Made by a program: the position numbers and the translations under genes. Positions 55,084 through 64,000 of a stretch of DNA of 64,000 bases are shown piece after piece (position 1 is the first letter of the stretch; each line of letters starts with the position of its first letter). Location of the stretch: assembly GCF_036556685.1 (NCBI RefSeq), contig NZ_CP140614.1, positions 2,232,001 through 2,296,000 of the forward strand. Direction: 5' to 3'. Under the pieces are notes generated by a model, which did no database searches, was not told the DNA's origin, and saw only the letters and a program-made list of their open reading frames with translations. The DNA is from Sulfurospirillum sp. 1612. Lineage in GTDB: Bacteria > Campylobacterota > Campylobacteria > Campylobacterales > Sulfurospirillaceae.

Positions 55084-56843
55084 GATGCAGCAAACAGTAA
55101 GATTTCAAACTCCGCCCCTTCTTCTCTATTTTTCGCATGTATCATGCCCAACATATTGCGTTCGATGATGAGTTTGGACATATACAAGCCCAAACCCGTC
55201 CCTTGTTGCTCTTCTTTGCTTGAGATATAAATATCAAAAATCGAATCTAGCATCTCTTCTTTGATACCCCCACCGCTATCTCTGATACGAATCGATAAAT
55301 CACTCATCTTCCGCTCAATAAGAACTGAAATTTCTTTTTTTGATGTGGGATCACTTTTGAGCTTTTCTTCGATAGCCTCGCGTGCATTATTGATAAGATT
55401 AATCACCACTTGCTTGAACTCACCCTCATAACCATCGACGTCAAAACAATGTGCGAGGTCATGTTTGGCTTCATCACATCGCGTTTTGACCGTGACACTA
55501 ATATCATGAGCTTCTAATTGTTTGCCGATTATCTTCAGGGCATCTTCTATGGCTTTTTGTGCATCAAAAACCTTTTTTTGTTTATCTGGCTTAAAAAAAT
55601 CACGAAAATCATTGATAGTTTGTGACATATAATCAAGATGCTCCAAAACCTCTTTATTGAGTGTTTTTAACTCATCTTTTTGTAAAAGACCCGCATCATA
55701 TTTGAATTCTATCTCTTGGGCTAAAACGCCGATGGCATTCAGTGGTTGCCGCCATTGGTGGGCTATGGCACCTATCATCTCACCCATGGCAGACATTTTA
55801 GATTGTTGCAAGAGGACTTTTTGCTGGTCTCTATTTTCTATATAAAGCGTTTTGGAAACATAATAAATAATGAGTAACATGAGAATAATCATAGCCATAT
55901 TCAAAACAAAAATCGTGATAAGATTGTGACGTATTTTGGCATCATGATTTTTAATATGCGTCATGATTGTGGTAATCAAATAGGCATCAACTTGCTCTAA
56001 AATATCAATTTTTTTAGAAATCAAACGAAACCACTCAGCAGAATTTACTGTAAAAATATCAGAATCTTTACCTTGAATCAAAAGATGCTCTATCTCCGTC
56101 AATTGTTTAGAGGGTACGGATGTAGCAATATTCTCATAATAATCAAGGACTTCTTGATCAGCATGCGTCAAAAAGAAAGTCAATGATACATCTTTTTGTG
56201 CCAAGATCTTGATTAATTTGACGCGCATCCCAGGAGAAAATCTCTTATTTTCAAACGTGTTAGTCCCGATAGCCCGCTCAATGCCAATATCCTCTTGCAC
56301 ATGCAAAAAGCTCACATACACCATCAAGGTACGTGCAATCCACACATCTTGGGAATACTTAGAAAATGTAGAGATCATATTGATATTCCTCATGATAATC
56401 TTACTATAAATCTCTAGCTGCGTTTTAGCAGAGATATCCAGCGTATCAGTGATGGCGCGCACATCTTTGAGCTCTTGAAGCAAGGAGGAGATTCCATAAA
56501 TCTTTTGCGTACCAGCATGATGATTGAAATCTTCTAAAAGTTTTTGTACCGATTTGTATTGTGCATCTACTAACGTGCGCTGTGTCGCCAATCGCTGCAC
56601 AAATGTTTTACCTTTTGAACCAAGATACCCAGCAGAAAGACCGCGTTCTATTTGAAGTTCGTGCACCAATTTGCCAATATGTGGGGCAATCATGAGGACA
56701 CGCTCGACCTCACGCAGATTTTTATTGTGGGTATAGACTGCATAGAATTTTTGGGCGCTCATATATAAAATAATAACAGCAGGAGGAATGATAAGTAGCA
56801 ATAATTTACTGATAAAATGAAATCGGGCAAGATAATTTCGCAT
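55080..56843 (-). CDS. Sensor histidine kinase with nitrate/nitrite-sensing (NIT) domain
   Basis: Inner-membrane kinase of 587 residues. Helix 1 (about 10-30), a periplasmic all-helical NIT-type domain (about 40-290) with LQIERGLSAGYLGSKG, helix 2 (about 303-325), then the kinase core with the H box IAHQWRQPLNAIGVL, N box VVINLINNAREAI and G boxes DSGGGI and GTGLGLYMSK. NIT domains bind nitrate or nitrite in characterised members; the ligand here is inferred. The gene follows the REC-GGDEF-EAL gene by 52 bases on the same strand, suggesting they form a signalling pair. Confidence 0.88.
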   Translation of the reverse strand: MRNYLARFHFISKLLLLIIPPAVIILYMSAQKFYAVYTHNKNLREVERVLMIAPHIGKLVHELQIERGLSAGYLGSKGKTFVQRLATQRTLVDAQYKSVQKLLEDFNHHAGTQKIYGISSLLQELKDVRAITDTLDISAKTQLEIYSKIIMRNINMISTFSKYSQDVWIARTLMVYVSFLHVQEDIGIERAIGTNTFENKRFSPGMRVKLIKILAQKDVSLTFFLTHADQEVLDYYENIATSVPSKQLTEIEHLLIQGKDSDIFTVNSAEWFRLISKKIDILEQVDAYLITTIMTHIKNHDAKIRHNLITIFVLNMAMIILMLLIIYYVSKTLYIENRDQQKVLLQQSKMSAMGEMIGAIAHQWRQPLNAIGVLAQEIEFKYDAGLLQKDELKTLNKEVLEHLDYMSQTINDFRDFFKPDKQKKVFDAQKAIEDALKIIGKQLEAHDISVTVKTRCDEAKHDLAHCFDVDGYEGEFKQVVINLINNAREAIEEKLKSDPTSKKEISVLIERKMSDLSIRIRDSGGGIKEEMLDSIFDIYISSKEEQQGTGLGLYMSKLIIERNMLGMIHAKNREEGAEFEILLFAAS

Positions 56844-56895
56844 ATACTATTTCCTTGTTGATTGATGGATACGCAGGAATAATATCGACCGATAT

Positions 56896-58887
56896 CTAAA
56901 GCGCTGAAAGTGGTTTGGGTTTTGAAAAATGATAACCCTGATACATATCCAAATTGAGTTTTTTTAATTTTTCGAAAATATTCGCATCTTCAACAAATTC
57001 CGCTACGGTTTTGATATTTAACTTACGTGCAAATTCTACAATCGTCTCTAGGGCAATATACCCGCGATAATCCCCCACCCGCTTAATCAAAGAACCATCG
57101 ATTTTTAAGATATCAATAGGAATATCGAAAAAGTAGATAAAATTAGAATAGCCACTTCCAAAATCATCGATGGCGATATTAGCCCCCATACTTTTCATAT
57201 TTTTGCAAAACCTGATGGTTTCACTCACATCAATCAACCCTTCTACCTCGAGTAATTCTATCGTCACCGTTTTACCTTGATGACTTTTGAGCATATCTTC
57301 TAACATCAAAACAATTTCGGGGTTTATAATATCAACAAAAGAGAGATTGATGCTAAATTCAATATTTGATGCGCCAAAATCAGCAAAGGCATTTTTGATG
57401 ACTTGCTTGGTGAGAAGGGGGTAATTTTTGGACTCTCTAGCAATATCCAAAAATTGATAAGGGGTCAAGATTTCTCCATTATCAGGGTCTTCCATCCTCA
57501 CGAGTGCTTCGTACTTTATCACCTCGCCTTTAGAATCTACAATGGATTGATAATAATTAATGATTTTAGACTCTCTGAGTGCTTTTTTGATTTTATTTTG
57601 CATCTTTAAGTTTTTTTCTGCTGTATGTTTCATATCGGTAAAATTATTAAAACACTTAAAATCACTGCGCGTTCTTTTGGCCATTTCCAAAGCCAAAGAA
57701 GCTTCAATATAGAGATCTTCTTGTGTACTGCTACTCGCACCTATTGTGATACCAATATTGATTTCGGTATCGTCTAAAATCACGAATTGATGGGATTCAA
57801 GATCTTTGATAATCTCCATAGAAAGCGCTTCTACCTGCGACAAATCCTTTGAATCTGGCTTGTCAATCACAACAACAAAAAGGTCCATATCACTTTTGTA
57901 TAGGGCGTTGATACGTCCATCGCTCTGATATTCTGTGAGCACTTTGGCTACTTCTTTTAGGACAATATCTCCGGTGTGAAAGCCATAGAGGTGGTTGATT
58001 TTTGAAAAGCCATCGATGTCGATGAGCAGCATACAAATTTTTTGATGAAATTGAAGCAAGTCATAAAATAATTTTTGACGATTGGGCAAGCCTGTTAATT
58101 CATCTTTGTATAAGCGATCAATTAGTGCTTCTTTATCTCTTAATATTGTCGTGATATCTTTAAAAAGAATCGTGATTTCTTTGATGTTGTCGTCTTCTAT
58201 AGAAGAGGCAAACGCTGTGACTAAAACTGAAAATTTTTCATGATTTAGATTCAGCGTCACCGAATCGCTAAAAATTTTATATTGCAACACGCGCTCCATC
58301 AAATCATGCTTATCTTGCTTTTGAAAGATATCATCTATGGATTGAATACTATCTGGGTCCATACCCAATCTCATGATAAAATCGCGCAATGCCTCGTTGA
58401 TATTGGTGACTTTTTTATCAGAATCAATATACATACTAAAATTGGTCTCTTCTATTACTTTGCGATAGCGTGAGAGTTCTTCGATTTTTGCCGTTAAGAG
58501 TCGTTTGTTTTCAATAATATCGGCTTGTTTGGTGACCGCATCCATCAAGGTGACCAGACGAATCGGCTTGAGAATAAATTTTTCGATATTTAAGTCGATT
58601 GCTTTTTGCAGATAATCCGTCTCATTAAAAGCCGAAGTAATAATCACTGGTACCACAAGACCTTCGTTTCGTAATGTCTCCACAAAACTCAATCCATCGA
58701 GTTTGGGCATACGGATATCTGTGATAATCAGATCAATCGGATTGGTTTTCAGACAAAGCAGTGCGTCCTCTCCATTTTCAGCAGTATAAACGTGATCAGC
58801 AATGAGAGAGAGTGAACGCGCCACCGAACTTCGGACTGATTTTTCATCTTCGACATATAAAATCGAGATATGAAAAGCGTGGCTCAT
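56896..58887 (-). CDS. Response regulator with PAS, degenerate GGDEF and intact EAL domain
   Basis: Cytoplasmic protein of 663 residues. Receiver domain (1-125) with phospho-acceptor Asp57 (LIITDIRMPKLDG) and Lys107, a PAS-like segment (about 140-260), a GGDEF domain (about 265-430) whose signature is replaced by SDMDL, and an EAL domain (about 440-663). The EAL catalytic elements are kept: YEALVRM, INLSFVD, IELLEVEG, IDDFGSGYS, LKIDGSLIK and YQGYHFSKP. It should be a c-di-GMP phosphodiesterase without cyclase activity, gated by phosphorylation from the adjacent NIT kinase, and could antagonise the Pel system at 36-48 kb. Confidence 0.92.
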   Translation of the reverse strand: MSHAFHISILYVEDEKSVRSSVARSLSLIADHVYTAENGEDALLCLKTNPIDLIITDIRMPKLDGLSFVETLRNEGLVVPVIITSAFNETDYLQKAIDLNIEKFILKPIRLVTLMDAVTKQADIIENKRLLTAKIEELSRYRKVIEETNFSMYIDSDKKVTNINEALRDFIMRLGMDPDSIQSIDDIFQKQDKHDLMERVLQYKIFSDSVTLNLNHEKFSVLVTAFASSIEDDNIKEITILFKDITTILRDKEALIDRLYKDELTGLPNRQKLFYDLLQFHQKICMLLIDIDGFSKINHLYGFHTGDIVLKEVAKVLTEYQSDGRINALYKSDMDLFVVVIDKPDSKDLSQVEALSMEIIKDLESHQFVILDDTEINIGITIGASSSTQEDLYIEASLALEMAKRTRSDFKCFNNFTDMKHTAEKNLKMQNKIKKALRESKIINYYQSIVDSKGEVIKYEALVRMEDPDNGEILTPYQFLDIARESKNYPLLTKQVIKNAFADFGASNIEFSINLSFVDIINPEIVLMLEDMLKSHQGKTVTIELLEVEGLIDVSETIRFCKNMKSMGANIAIDDFGSGYSNFIYFFDIPIDILKIDGSLIKRVGDYRGYIALETIVEFARKLNIKTVAEFVEDANIFEKLKKLNLDMYQGYHFSKPKPLSAL

Positions 58888-58974
58888 GTAACACCTCCAG
58901 ATAGAACATTAAAACAACATAAATACCATCAGTCTATATTATAACTAAAAAAACAATTTATTTTCAAAAATTAC

Positions 58975-60261
58975 TTAAAACTGCTCCGAAAATATCATTT
59001 TGGCGCGAATCTGTTTATATTTGGATGACCGCATTTTGGCGATTTGCTCTTTGGTGAGCGCAGTCGCACCGATGAATCGCATCGGTACTTTTAGTTTTAG
59101 TATCGCATTGTCTCCACGGTAAGGATGGGTGATGAGGGGATTATCATGACATCGCTCGCAGGATTTGGCATGTTTTGTAATCGTATGCGGCGAATAGGGA
59201 ATCCAAGCTTCTGTTTTTTGGCCATTGGCGTTGCGCACATCATCCAAAATCATCGTACCATTTGCATCACGGTAACTGATGCGGTATTGATACAGCGGAC
59301 GCAAAATCTCTATCTTGCCCTCATCGCTATTACCAAGCACAACATCTTCCCATCTTCGGTACCTATAACCACTATACCACACGCCCTTTTTGAGTCCCCC
59401 ACTCACCCAATCGGGCATCAGCGGTTTGATTTGCTCTTTAGACCTCAAAGCACGATGCAAGAAGTTGCTCAGGTATTCATCTTCTTGCAAAGTGAGTTTT
59501 TTCCATTTCGCATAATCTGCCATATCATCTCGAAACACGGAGAGCTCATAAGAGCTGTTATTCCAAGAAGCGTGACAGGCACTGCATGAAATATTATCAT
59601 GATAAGCAGGATGGTTTTTGGCACTTGGATTTTTATGGCAATCTTTACAGCTTACTTTTTTGCCCTCATGCATATCTTTTGCCGTGTGACAACTCACACA
59701 TGTCATGCCTTTTTGAAAATGTACATCGCTTTGGAGATGATGATAATCGATGCCATATTTCACTTCTGGGAAATACCCGTTTTGACGAAGTGGCGCACGA
59801 TAACTCGCCTCTTCATCTTTTGGGAAAAGCCCTTGATAATCCCCACCGACATAGTTTTTGTTATGACAACTCAGACATTTGTCCATGCTGATTTTATCTC
59901 TTTGGCATTTTCCACTTGTTTGATGGGGCTCATGACAGGCTAGACAACTCACACCCCGCTTTATTCCGGAGTCTTTGATGTTGGTTTTACTGTCGATATG
60001 ACATTTGAGACATTTGCGCCTTAGAAAATCATCGACTAAATCACTGGGATTTTTGATATCTTTTTTTGCTTGTGGGAGCGTTTGAAAAGTGACATTGGAA
60101 TCTTTCACTCCCCATGCCTCTCTTGTGATATTGATGGCTTTACTCAAAGTATAGTGAAGATTATGCTGATAATTTTGCACCTCTTTTTTGTGACACTGCA
60201 CACAATTTTGCGCCATCATGATAGTGCTAAAGGCCAAAGAGAGGATTATTTTTTGAAACAT
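58975..60261 (-). CDS. Octaheme periplasmic cytochrome c
   Basis: Secreted cytochrome of 428 residues. A signal peptide (about 1-18) is followed directly by the first of eight CxxCH sites: CVQCH (20-24), CLKCH, CLACH, CLSCH, CVSCH, CKDCH, CSACH and, after a 130-residue haem-free segment, CERCH. No CxxCK is seen, which argues against tetrathionate-reductase or NrfA-type sites. The central part (NKNYVGGDYQGLF, DVHFQKGMTCVSCH) is similar to the dodecaheme protein encoded upstream. The two genes overlap by 16 bases. The electron acceptor is unknown. Confidence 0.85.
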   Translation of the reverse strand: MFQKIILSLAFSTIMMAQNCVQCHKKEVQNYQHNLHYTLSKAINITREAWGVKDSNVTFQTLPQAKKDIKNPSDLVDDFLRRKCLKCHIDSKTNIKDSGIKRGVSCLACHEPHQTSGKCQRDKISMDKCLSCHNKNYVGGDYQGLFPKDEEASYRAPLRQNGYFPEVKYGIDYHHLQSDVHFQKGMTCVSCHTAKDMHEGKKVSCKDCHKNPSAKNHPAYHDNISCSACHASWNNSSYELSVFRDDMADYAKWKKLTLQEDEYLSNFLHRALRSKEQIKPLMPDWVSGGLKKGVWYSGYRYRRWEDVVLGNSDEGKIEILRPLYQYRISYRDANGTMILDDVRNANGQKTEAWIPYSPHTITKHAKSCERCHDNPLITHPYRGDNAILKLKVPMRFIGATALTKEQIAKMRSSKYKQIRAKMIFSEQF

Positions 60262-62009
60262 GAGGTTTTCCCACTAAAGAAAAGTTTTTTGGAACGGTTA
60301 AAATCGACATAAATCGGGTCACTGTAAGTATCATGACAGAGGATACACCGATACGCACCGATGATGCGGTGGAGCTCTTTTTGGTTGAAACTTCGCGCAT
60401 ATTTTCTCGAAGTGCTTTGAAATTGTTTGCCCTCTTTTGAGACAAAACTATCAAGCGGATATGATACAGGCTGCCCACTTTTAACAGAGTTGTAAAATGG
60501 CTCAAAGATAATCTTGCCTTTTTTGATATCCAAATTCCCTCGCCCCAGTCCCAAAGACGCGGGCTTAAAGTGACAATCCACACAAGTCCTACTCTTCTTT
60601 TGTGTGGTATGCGGGTCCCAGCCTGCCATCGCTAAAGCGTGGAATTTTTCTACTTTGTTATTCTTAAACACAGTCCCAATCACCTGACATCCTGGAGCAA
60701 ACGGCATAATCTTTTTGTTGTAACCCACCCCCAATGAAGGCTCTTCAAATCTCAAAAAGCTGCGCAATTCCTGCCACTGCCCTGGGGTTACTTTTTTGGC
60801 TACCCAATCAAACTGTTTTCCCTTATCAAAATATACTTCATGACAGCCATAACAACTCGGAGCCACAGGGGCATGACACGCACTACAATCGAGCCTTTTA
60901 TGAATGGCGAGCGTATGATAGGGCTTGTCGCTCATCATCGTAATATCAAAACGTTTGCCATCTTCTTTTCGGTACATCACCGCTTTGTCTTTTACTTTTT
61001 GTACATGATACAGTGGGGCATGTTTTTTGAGCGTATATGCAATCGTTTTGGGTTCTGGAATGTGTCCATTTAAATCACTAAGCGTTTGCGCGAGTGAATC
61101 AGCTGGAGCAAAATGTGGTTTATGACAATCAAGGCATTTCACATCTTCGGCTTCTTCCATGTGAAAATGTTTGTGCCCATCGCCCATGACACCCTTCTCG
61201 CTGTGACAATCGATGCAACTCATCCCCGCTTTTGAGTGATGGATATCAGCGGGTAGTTTATAATAGTACCGGCCATCAAACATTTTATGAGTAAATTGAC
61301 CGTGTTTATAAGGCGTACCATAGCCCTCACTCTCAAAGATACCTTGATAAGCCAGCCCGATTCGGTTGGAGCGGTTGTGACACTTGGTACAATTTTGAAT
61401 CGGAATGATAGAGCTAAAAGTGGCGTGGTGATTGCCTTTGGTATCGGTAATTTTGTGGCAATCTGCACATCCCCCACCTCGTGCGATTTTTTGATTGTGG
61501 AAGATTTTGGGGTCTTGATTGACATGACACGCCGCGCAGAGTTTTCTAAAATGACTCTCCGCCATCGAACTGGTATTGATATCGCCCCGGATATCTTGCA
61601 CGCCAATCGTAGAATTTAAATCTTTGGATTCACCCCATTGGTATTTGAGAACATTTAAAATCCCACTTTGGGAATTCATCATCGAATTTGTGACACGCTT
61701 GATAATATCGCTATGACATTTGCCACAAAACAGGGGTGCGTGATCTAAGCTAGCAGGGTTTAAAACGATGCCTTGATGCGCGTCTTTTTTATCAGTTGCA
61801 AATTTATTGCCCCCATGACACATCGCACAGCCAAAGATTGCTTTGGGATGCGCATGATCGATATCACTCATGCCAGAGTGACAGCTGAGGCATTGGTCAG
61901 GCTTGGTGATCTCAGATTTTGGTAGTGGTTTGTTTTGGAAAATCGATACCACCACAAACACAAGAGAGAGCACCACTGCAATAAAAAGAATATAGGTTTT
62001 TTTAATCAT
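60246..62009 (-). CDS. Dodecaheme membrane-anchored cytochrome c
   Basis: Cytochrome of about 587 residues with twelve CxxCH sites (CLSCH, CAMCH, CGKCH, CAACH, CADCH, CTKCH, CIDCH, CLDCH, CSACH, CYGCH, CVDCH, CILCH). The N-terminal helix IKKTYILFIAVVLSLVFVVV is uncleaved-looking and probably anchors it in the inner membrane facing the periplasm. I start at the ATG at 62009, five bases after TGAGG; an earlier ATG would place 20 polar residues before the helix. A TACAAT box at 62045-62050 (minus strand) is the likely promoter. It is paralogous to the octaheme protein downstream. Function unassigned. Confidence 0.85.
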   Translation of the reverse strand: MIKKTYILFIAVVLSLVFVVVSIFQNKPLPKSEITKPDQCLSCHSGMSDIDHAHPKAIFGCAMCHGGNKFATDKKDAHQGIVLNPASLDHAPLFCGKCHSDIIKRVTNSMMNSQSGILNVLKYQWGESKDLNSTIGVQDIRGDINTSSMAESHFRKLCAACHVNQDPKIFHNQKIARGGGCADCHKITDTKGNHHATFSSIIPIQNCTKCHNRSNRIGLAYQGIFESEGYGTPYKHGQFTHKMFDGRYYYKLPADIHHSKAGMSCIDCHSEKGVMGDGHKHFHMEEAEDVKCLDCHKPHFAPADSLAQTLSDLNGHIPEPKTIAYTLKKHAPLYHVQKVKDKAVMYRKEDGKRFDITMMSDKPYHTLAIHKRLDCSACHAPVAPSCYGCHEVYFDKGKQFDWVAKKVTPGQWQELRSFLRFEEPSLGVGYNKKIMPFAPGCQVIGTVFKNNKVEKFHALAMAGWDPHTTQKKSRTCVDCHFKPASLGLGRGNLDIKKGKIIFEPFYNSVKSGQPVSYPLDSFVSKEGKQFQSTSRKYARSFNQKELHRIIGAYRCILCHDTYSDPIYVDFNRSKKLFFSGKTSCFKK

Positions 62010-62183
62010 ACGAACCTCATCGCAATACCCCAAATTTTTAAATAATTGTATCAAAATTTGCTTTAGCAAGCACCTTGTTGTTTGTTTATGCTCTCCTTAT
62101 CCTATCAACTGATGCAACGCTTTAAAGTTTCCATGCTATTTGAGAATCTGTCGCTTTGTGAGTCACTTCTTGATTTTTGCCTT

Positions 62184-63119
62184 TTACTTTCTAACCCATC
62201 TGGCGATTTGAGCGATATCTTCTGGCGTAGTCTGACAGCAGCCTCCGATGATGCGCGCACCTTTTTCGTACCAGCGATGCGCCATCATGCCATAAGATAC
62301 AGTGGTGGCTTTCGTACTCCAGCTTTTGCTCTGTGCATCATACACCTCACCGGCATTGGGATAGACGATGATGGGTTTACTAGATACTGCTTTTATCGCT
62401 TCAATGAGCGATGCGATATACTCCGGTGCCGTACAATTGATACCGATGGCGACGATTTGTTCGCAATCATCAAGCCATGCGGCACACTCTTGAATCCGTT
62501 CACCACTGTTGATGTGTTTGCCATCTTTGGCACTAAAACTAATCCAAGCGTTCGCCTTGGGAAATTCTCTCAAAAGCTTCACGTATGCTTTGGCTTCGAT
62601 AAGACACGGTACCGTCTCACATGCAAGTAAATCCGGATTTGTTTCTAGGAGGGCACTGACACGTTTGCGATGAAAATCTACCAACTCGGTTTTACTCAAA
62701 CCATAATCTCCTCGAAACTCAGACCCATCAGCCAAATAAGCACCATAAGGTCCCACTGACGCTGCGATGAGAGGCTTCATACGCCCGACTCTGTTGTTTT
62801 TGTCCTCCCAGAATTCATCGCGCACTTTTATGGCGAGCGTCACAGCAGACTGCAACAATGCTTTGGCCTCTTGTTCATCAAGCCCGCGTTTCATAAACCC
62901 CTCAAATGTTGCTTGATAACTCAAAGTCGTAATACAATCGGCTCCGGCTTGGAGATAATCTTTATGAATCATCTCAATGGCTTTGGGATTTTCCATCAAA
63001 AACTTCGCAGACCAAAGCGTGTCTTTTACATCATAACCTCTGCGTTCAAGCTCCGTTCCCGTGGCGCCATCGAGAATCATAATTTTTTGTTTTTCTAGTA
63101 TCGCCTCCATTTTATTCAT
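62184..63119 (-). CDS. Homocysteine S-methyltransferase
   Basis: Zinc-dependent methyltransferase of 311 residues that makes methionine from homocysteine with S-methylmethionine or a similar donor. ILDGATGTELERRG at the N-terminus, the zinc ligands Cys in GINCTAPEYI and Cys-Cys in IIGGCCQTTPEDI, and YPNAGEVYD are intact, as in MmuM and the N-terminal domain of MetH. It lies between the cytochrome b gene (20 bases upstream) and the dodecaheme gene (174 bases downstream, with its own promoter) without an evident functional link. Confidence 0.92.
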   Translation of the reverse strand: MNKMEAILEKQKIMILDGATGTELERRGYDVKDTLWSAKFLMENPKAIEMIHKDYLQAGADCITTLSYQATFEGFMKRGLDEQEAKALLQSAVTLAIKVRDEFWEDKNNRVGRMKPLIAASVGPYGAYLADGSEFRGDYGLSKTELVDFHRKRVSALLETNPDLLACETVPCLIEAKAYVKLLREFPKANAWISFSAKDGKHINSGERIQECAAWLDDCEQIVAIGINCTAPEYIASLIEAIKAVSSKPIIVYPNAGEVYDAQSKSWSTKATTVSYGMMAHRWYEKGARIIGGCCQTTPEDIAQIARWVRK

Positions 63120-63139
63120 CCATCATCCTTATTTTTATT

Positions 63140-63952
63140 TTACCAAATGAGACTCATCGCAAAATATCCTAAAACCCATGCTACGATGAGTGTCTTAATA
63201 CTCTTTTTATAACCAATATGAGGCAATGCCATCAGCAATCCAAAAGGAATAAGCAAGATGAGATTGACCGCCAAAGAGGAGAAATTAACACGCAATAAAT
63301 TCTCCGCACCCCAAAAGAACCAAGGCCCTTTGAGGGTATCGACTTTTTGAGTAAGCGCGATGTCTGGTGGCATGACAAAGAGTAAATATCCTGCAATACT
63401 CAAACCAATCGCAATCGTGAAGTATTCTATCTTTACGGTGAGCGTACTCACGTGTTTATAAATCGCCAACGATAAAACAAGCGGCAAAAAGATAACATGC
63501 CAAATAAAAAATTTATAATAATAGACACTTTCGTCTTGAAATAGCGGTACCAAATGGCTCAATATCGGCGTATTTTTCATGAGGTTAAAGGCCACATCCG
63601 TTGCCGCCGATGCGCTTTGGTCTCCTTTGAGTACAAATCCTGTAAACATCAACACCACCACAAGAAAAAATCCTAAAATCGAATAATTCCAAGAAGTGTT
63701 GGATATCTTGATCTTTTTTTTCGCTACTTCAAATCCGATGTGCAAAAGTAACATCAGAGTAAAAGCTTCAGAACTAAAATAATGCAAAGCTCTAAAAAAA
63801 TCTCCATACGGAATAATAAAGCGCATCTTTTGCACACTATCGTAAGCCAAAGAGGGATGATACGCAAAAACGACAATCAAACCGCTTGCCATACTAAGCA
63901 AAAATAAGCCCATACTAAGCCATGATACAAATGTTGACATTTTGAGATGCAT
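63140..63952 (-). CDS. Cytochrome b6-like di-haem membrane protein
   Basis: Inner-membrane cytochrome of 270 residues, about seven helices. Two His pairs fit haem b ligation: His57/His71 (14 apart) and His153/His168 (15 apart), the spacing of cytochrome b6 rather than mitochondrial cytochrome b. The loop after helix 3 (FTGFVLKGDQSASAATD) occupies the place of the quinol-site region. It probably passes electrons from quinol to periplasmic cytochromes such as the two multihaem proteins on the same strand. AGG lies upstream of the ATG; a second ATG four codons in is possible. A Rieske gene, if present, would be beyond the window. Confidence 0.78.
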   Translation of the reverse strand: MHLKMSTFVSWLSMGLFLLSMASGLIVVFAYHPSLAYDSVQKMRFIIPYGDFFRALHYFSSEAFTLMLLLHIGFEVAKKKIKISNTSWNYSILGFFLVVVLMFTGFVLKGDQSASAATDVAFNLMKNTPILSHLVPLFQDESVYYYKFFIWHVIFLPLVLSLAIYKHVSTLTVKIEYFTIAIGLSIAGYLLFVMPPDIALTQKVDTLKGPWFFWGAENLLRVNFSSLAVNLILLIPFGLLMALPHIGYKKSIKTLIVAWVLGYFAMSLIW

Positions 63953-64000
63953 CTAAATCAACCTATATAGAGTGTTTTATTTTGAATTTTATAGCTAATT

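Noticed and set aside
58975-60261. Octaheme protein as hydroxylamine oxidoreductase or tetrathionate reductase
   Set aside because: It is shorter than HAO proteins, has no CxxCK haem and none of the family segments I can recognise; resemblance is limited to haem number.
1-64000. tRNA, rRNA, CRISPR array, insertion sequence, integrase or prophage genes
   Set aside because: None could be found; no tRNA-like cloverleaf, repeat-spacer array, transposase or terminal repeat was seen, and all gaps between genes are under 300 bases.

Overview
The window reads as a chromosomal segment of a free-living member of the Campylobacterota (formerly Epsilonproteobacteria), possibly close to Sulfurimonas or Sulfurospirillum. 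The DNA is AT-rich by eye and densely packed, with many overlapping genes. The assignment rests on several traits: a urease whose gamma and beta subunits are fused as in Helicobacter, a CheB without receiver domain, the carboxynorspermidine route to spermidine, an ArsRS-type two-component pair, and TATAAT-dominated promoters with weak -35 boxes. I see no rRNA, tRNA, CRISPR array, insertion sequence or phage gene. The genus is not determined.

Layout. 1-3.3 kb: arsR-arsB (arsB cut by the window edge) diverges from a chemoreceptor gene across a perfect ArsR-type palindrome. 3.3-7.7 kb: a MarR regulator diverges from an EmrAB-like efflux pair plus a second MFS pump. 7.7-10.7 kb: a DEAD-box helicase with a structured leader, then a FadL-type porin. 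10.7-16.6 kb: polyamine genes (nspC, carboxynorspermidine synthase) with an SDR, a cupin, cheB-cheR, a DsrE-like protein and rdgB. 16.8-23.4 kb: a di-heme peroxidase, an MCE/Mla-type lipid transport operon whose ATPase gene is degenerate, a CSCG-motif permease and a SagB-like double nitroreductase. 23.5-34 kb: one long urea operon, urtABCDE-ureD-ure(AB)-ureC-ureEFG, with no UreI channel. 34-35.7 kb: a YajR-like MFS protein and a hidden YqaA-like gene. 35.7-48 kb: a complete Pel exopolysaccharide operon (pelCDEFGA plus a pelB split in two) on the minus strand. 48-52 kb: an unknown 430-residue permease, an ArsRS-like sensor/regulator pair and an EF-hand protein. 52.3-55.1 kb: an iron/cobalamin-type ABC importer. 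55-59 kb: a NIT-domain kinase and a REC-GGDEF-EAL protein. 59-64 kb: two related multiheme cytochromes c, a homocysteine methyltransferase and a b6-like cytochrome b.

How it fits together. The urt/ure operon imports urea at high affinity and hydrolyses it, which looks like nitrogen scavenging rather than acid defence. Pel export should respond to cyclic di-GMP through PelD; the REC-GGDEF-EAL protein, with an intact EAL site and a lost GGDEF site, could lower that signal under control of the neighbouring kinase. The cytochrome b and the two multiheme cytochromes could form a quinol-to-periplasm electron path. The points I find most unusual are the P-loop-less ATPase in the Mla-type operon (with an ATT start behind a perfect ribosome binding site), the mirror-image ArsR promoter that would place a chemoreceptor under arsenic control, the split PelB, and the octaheme/dodecaheme pair.
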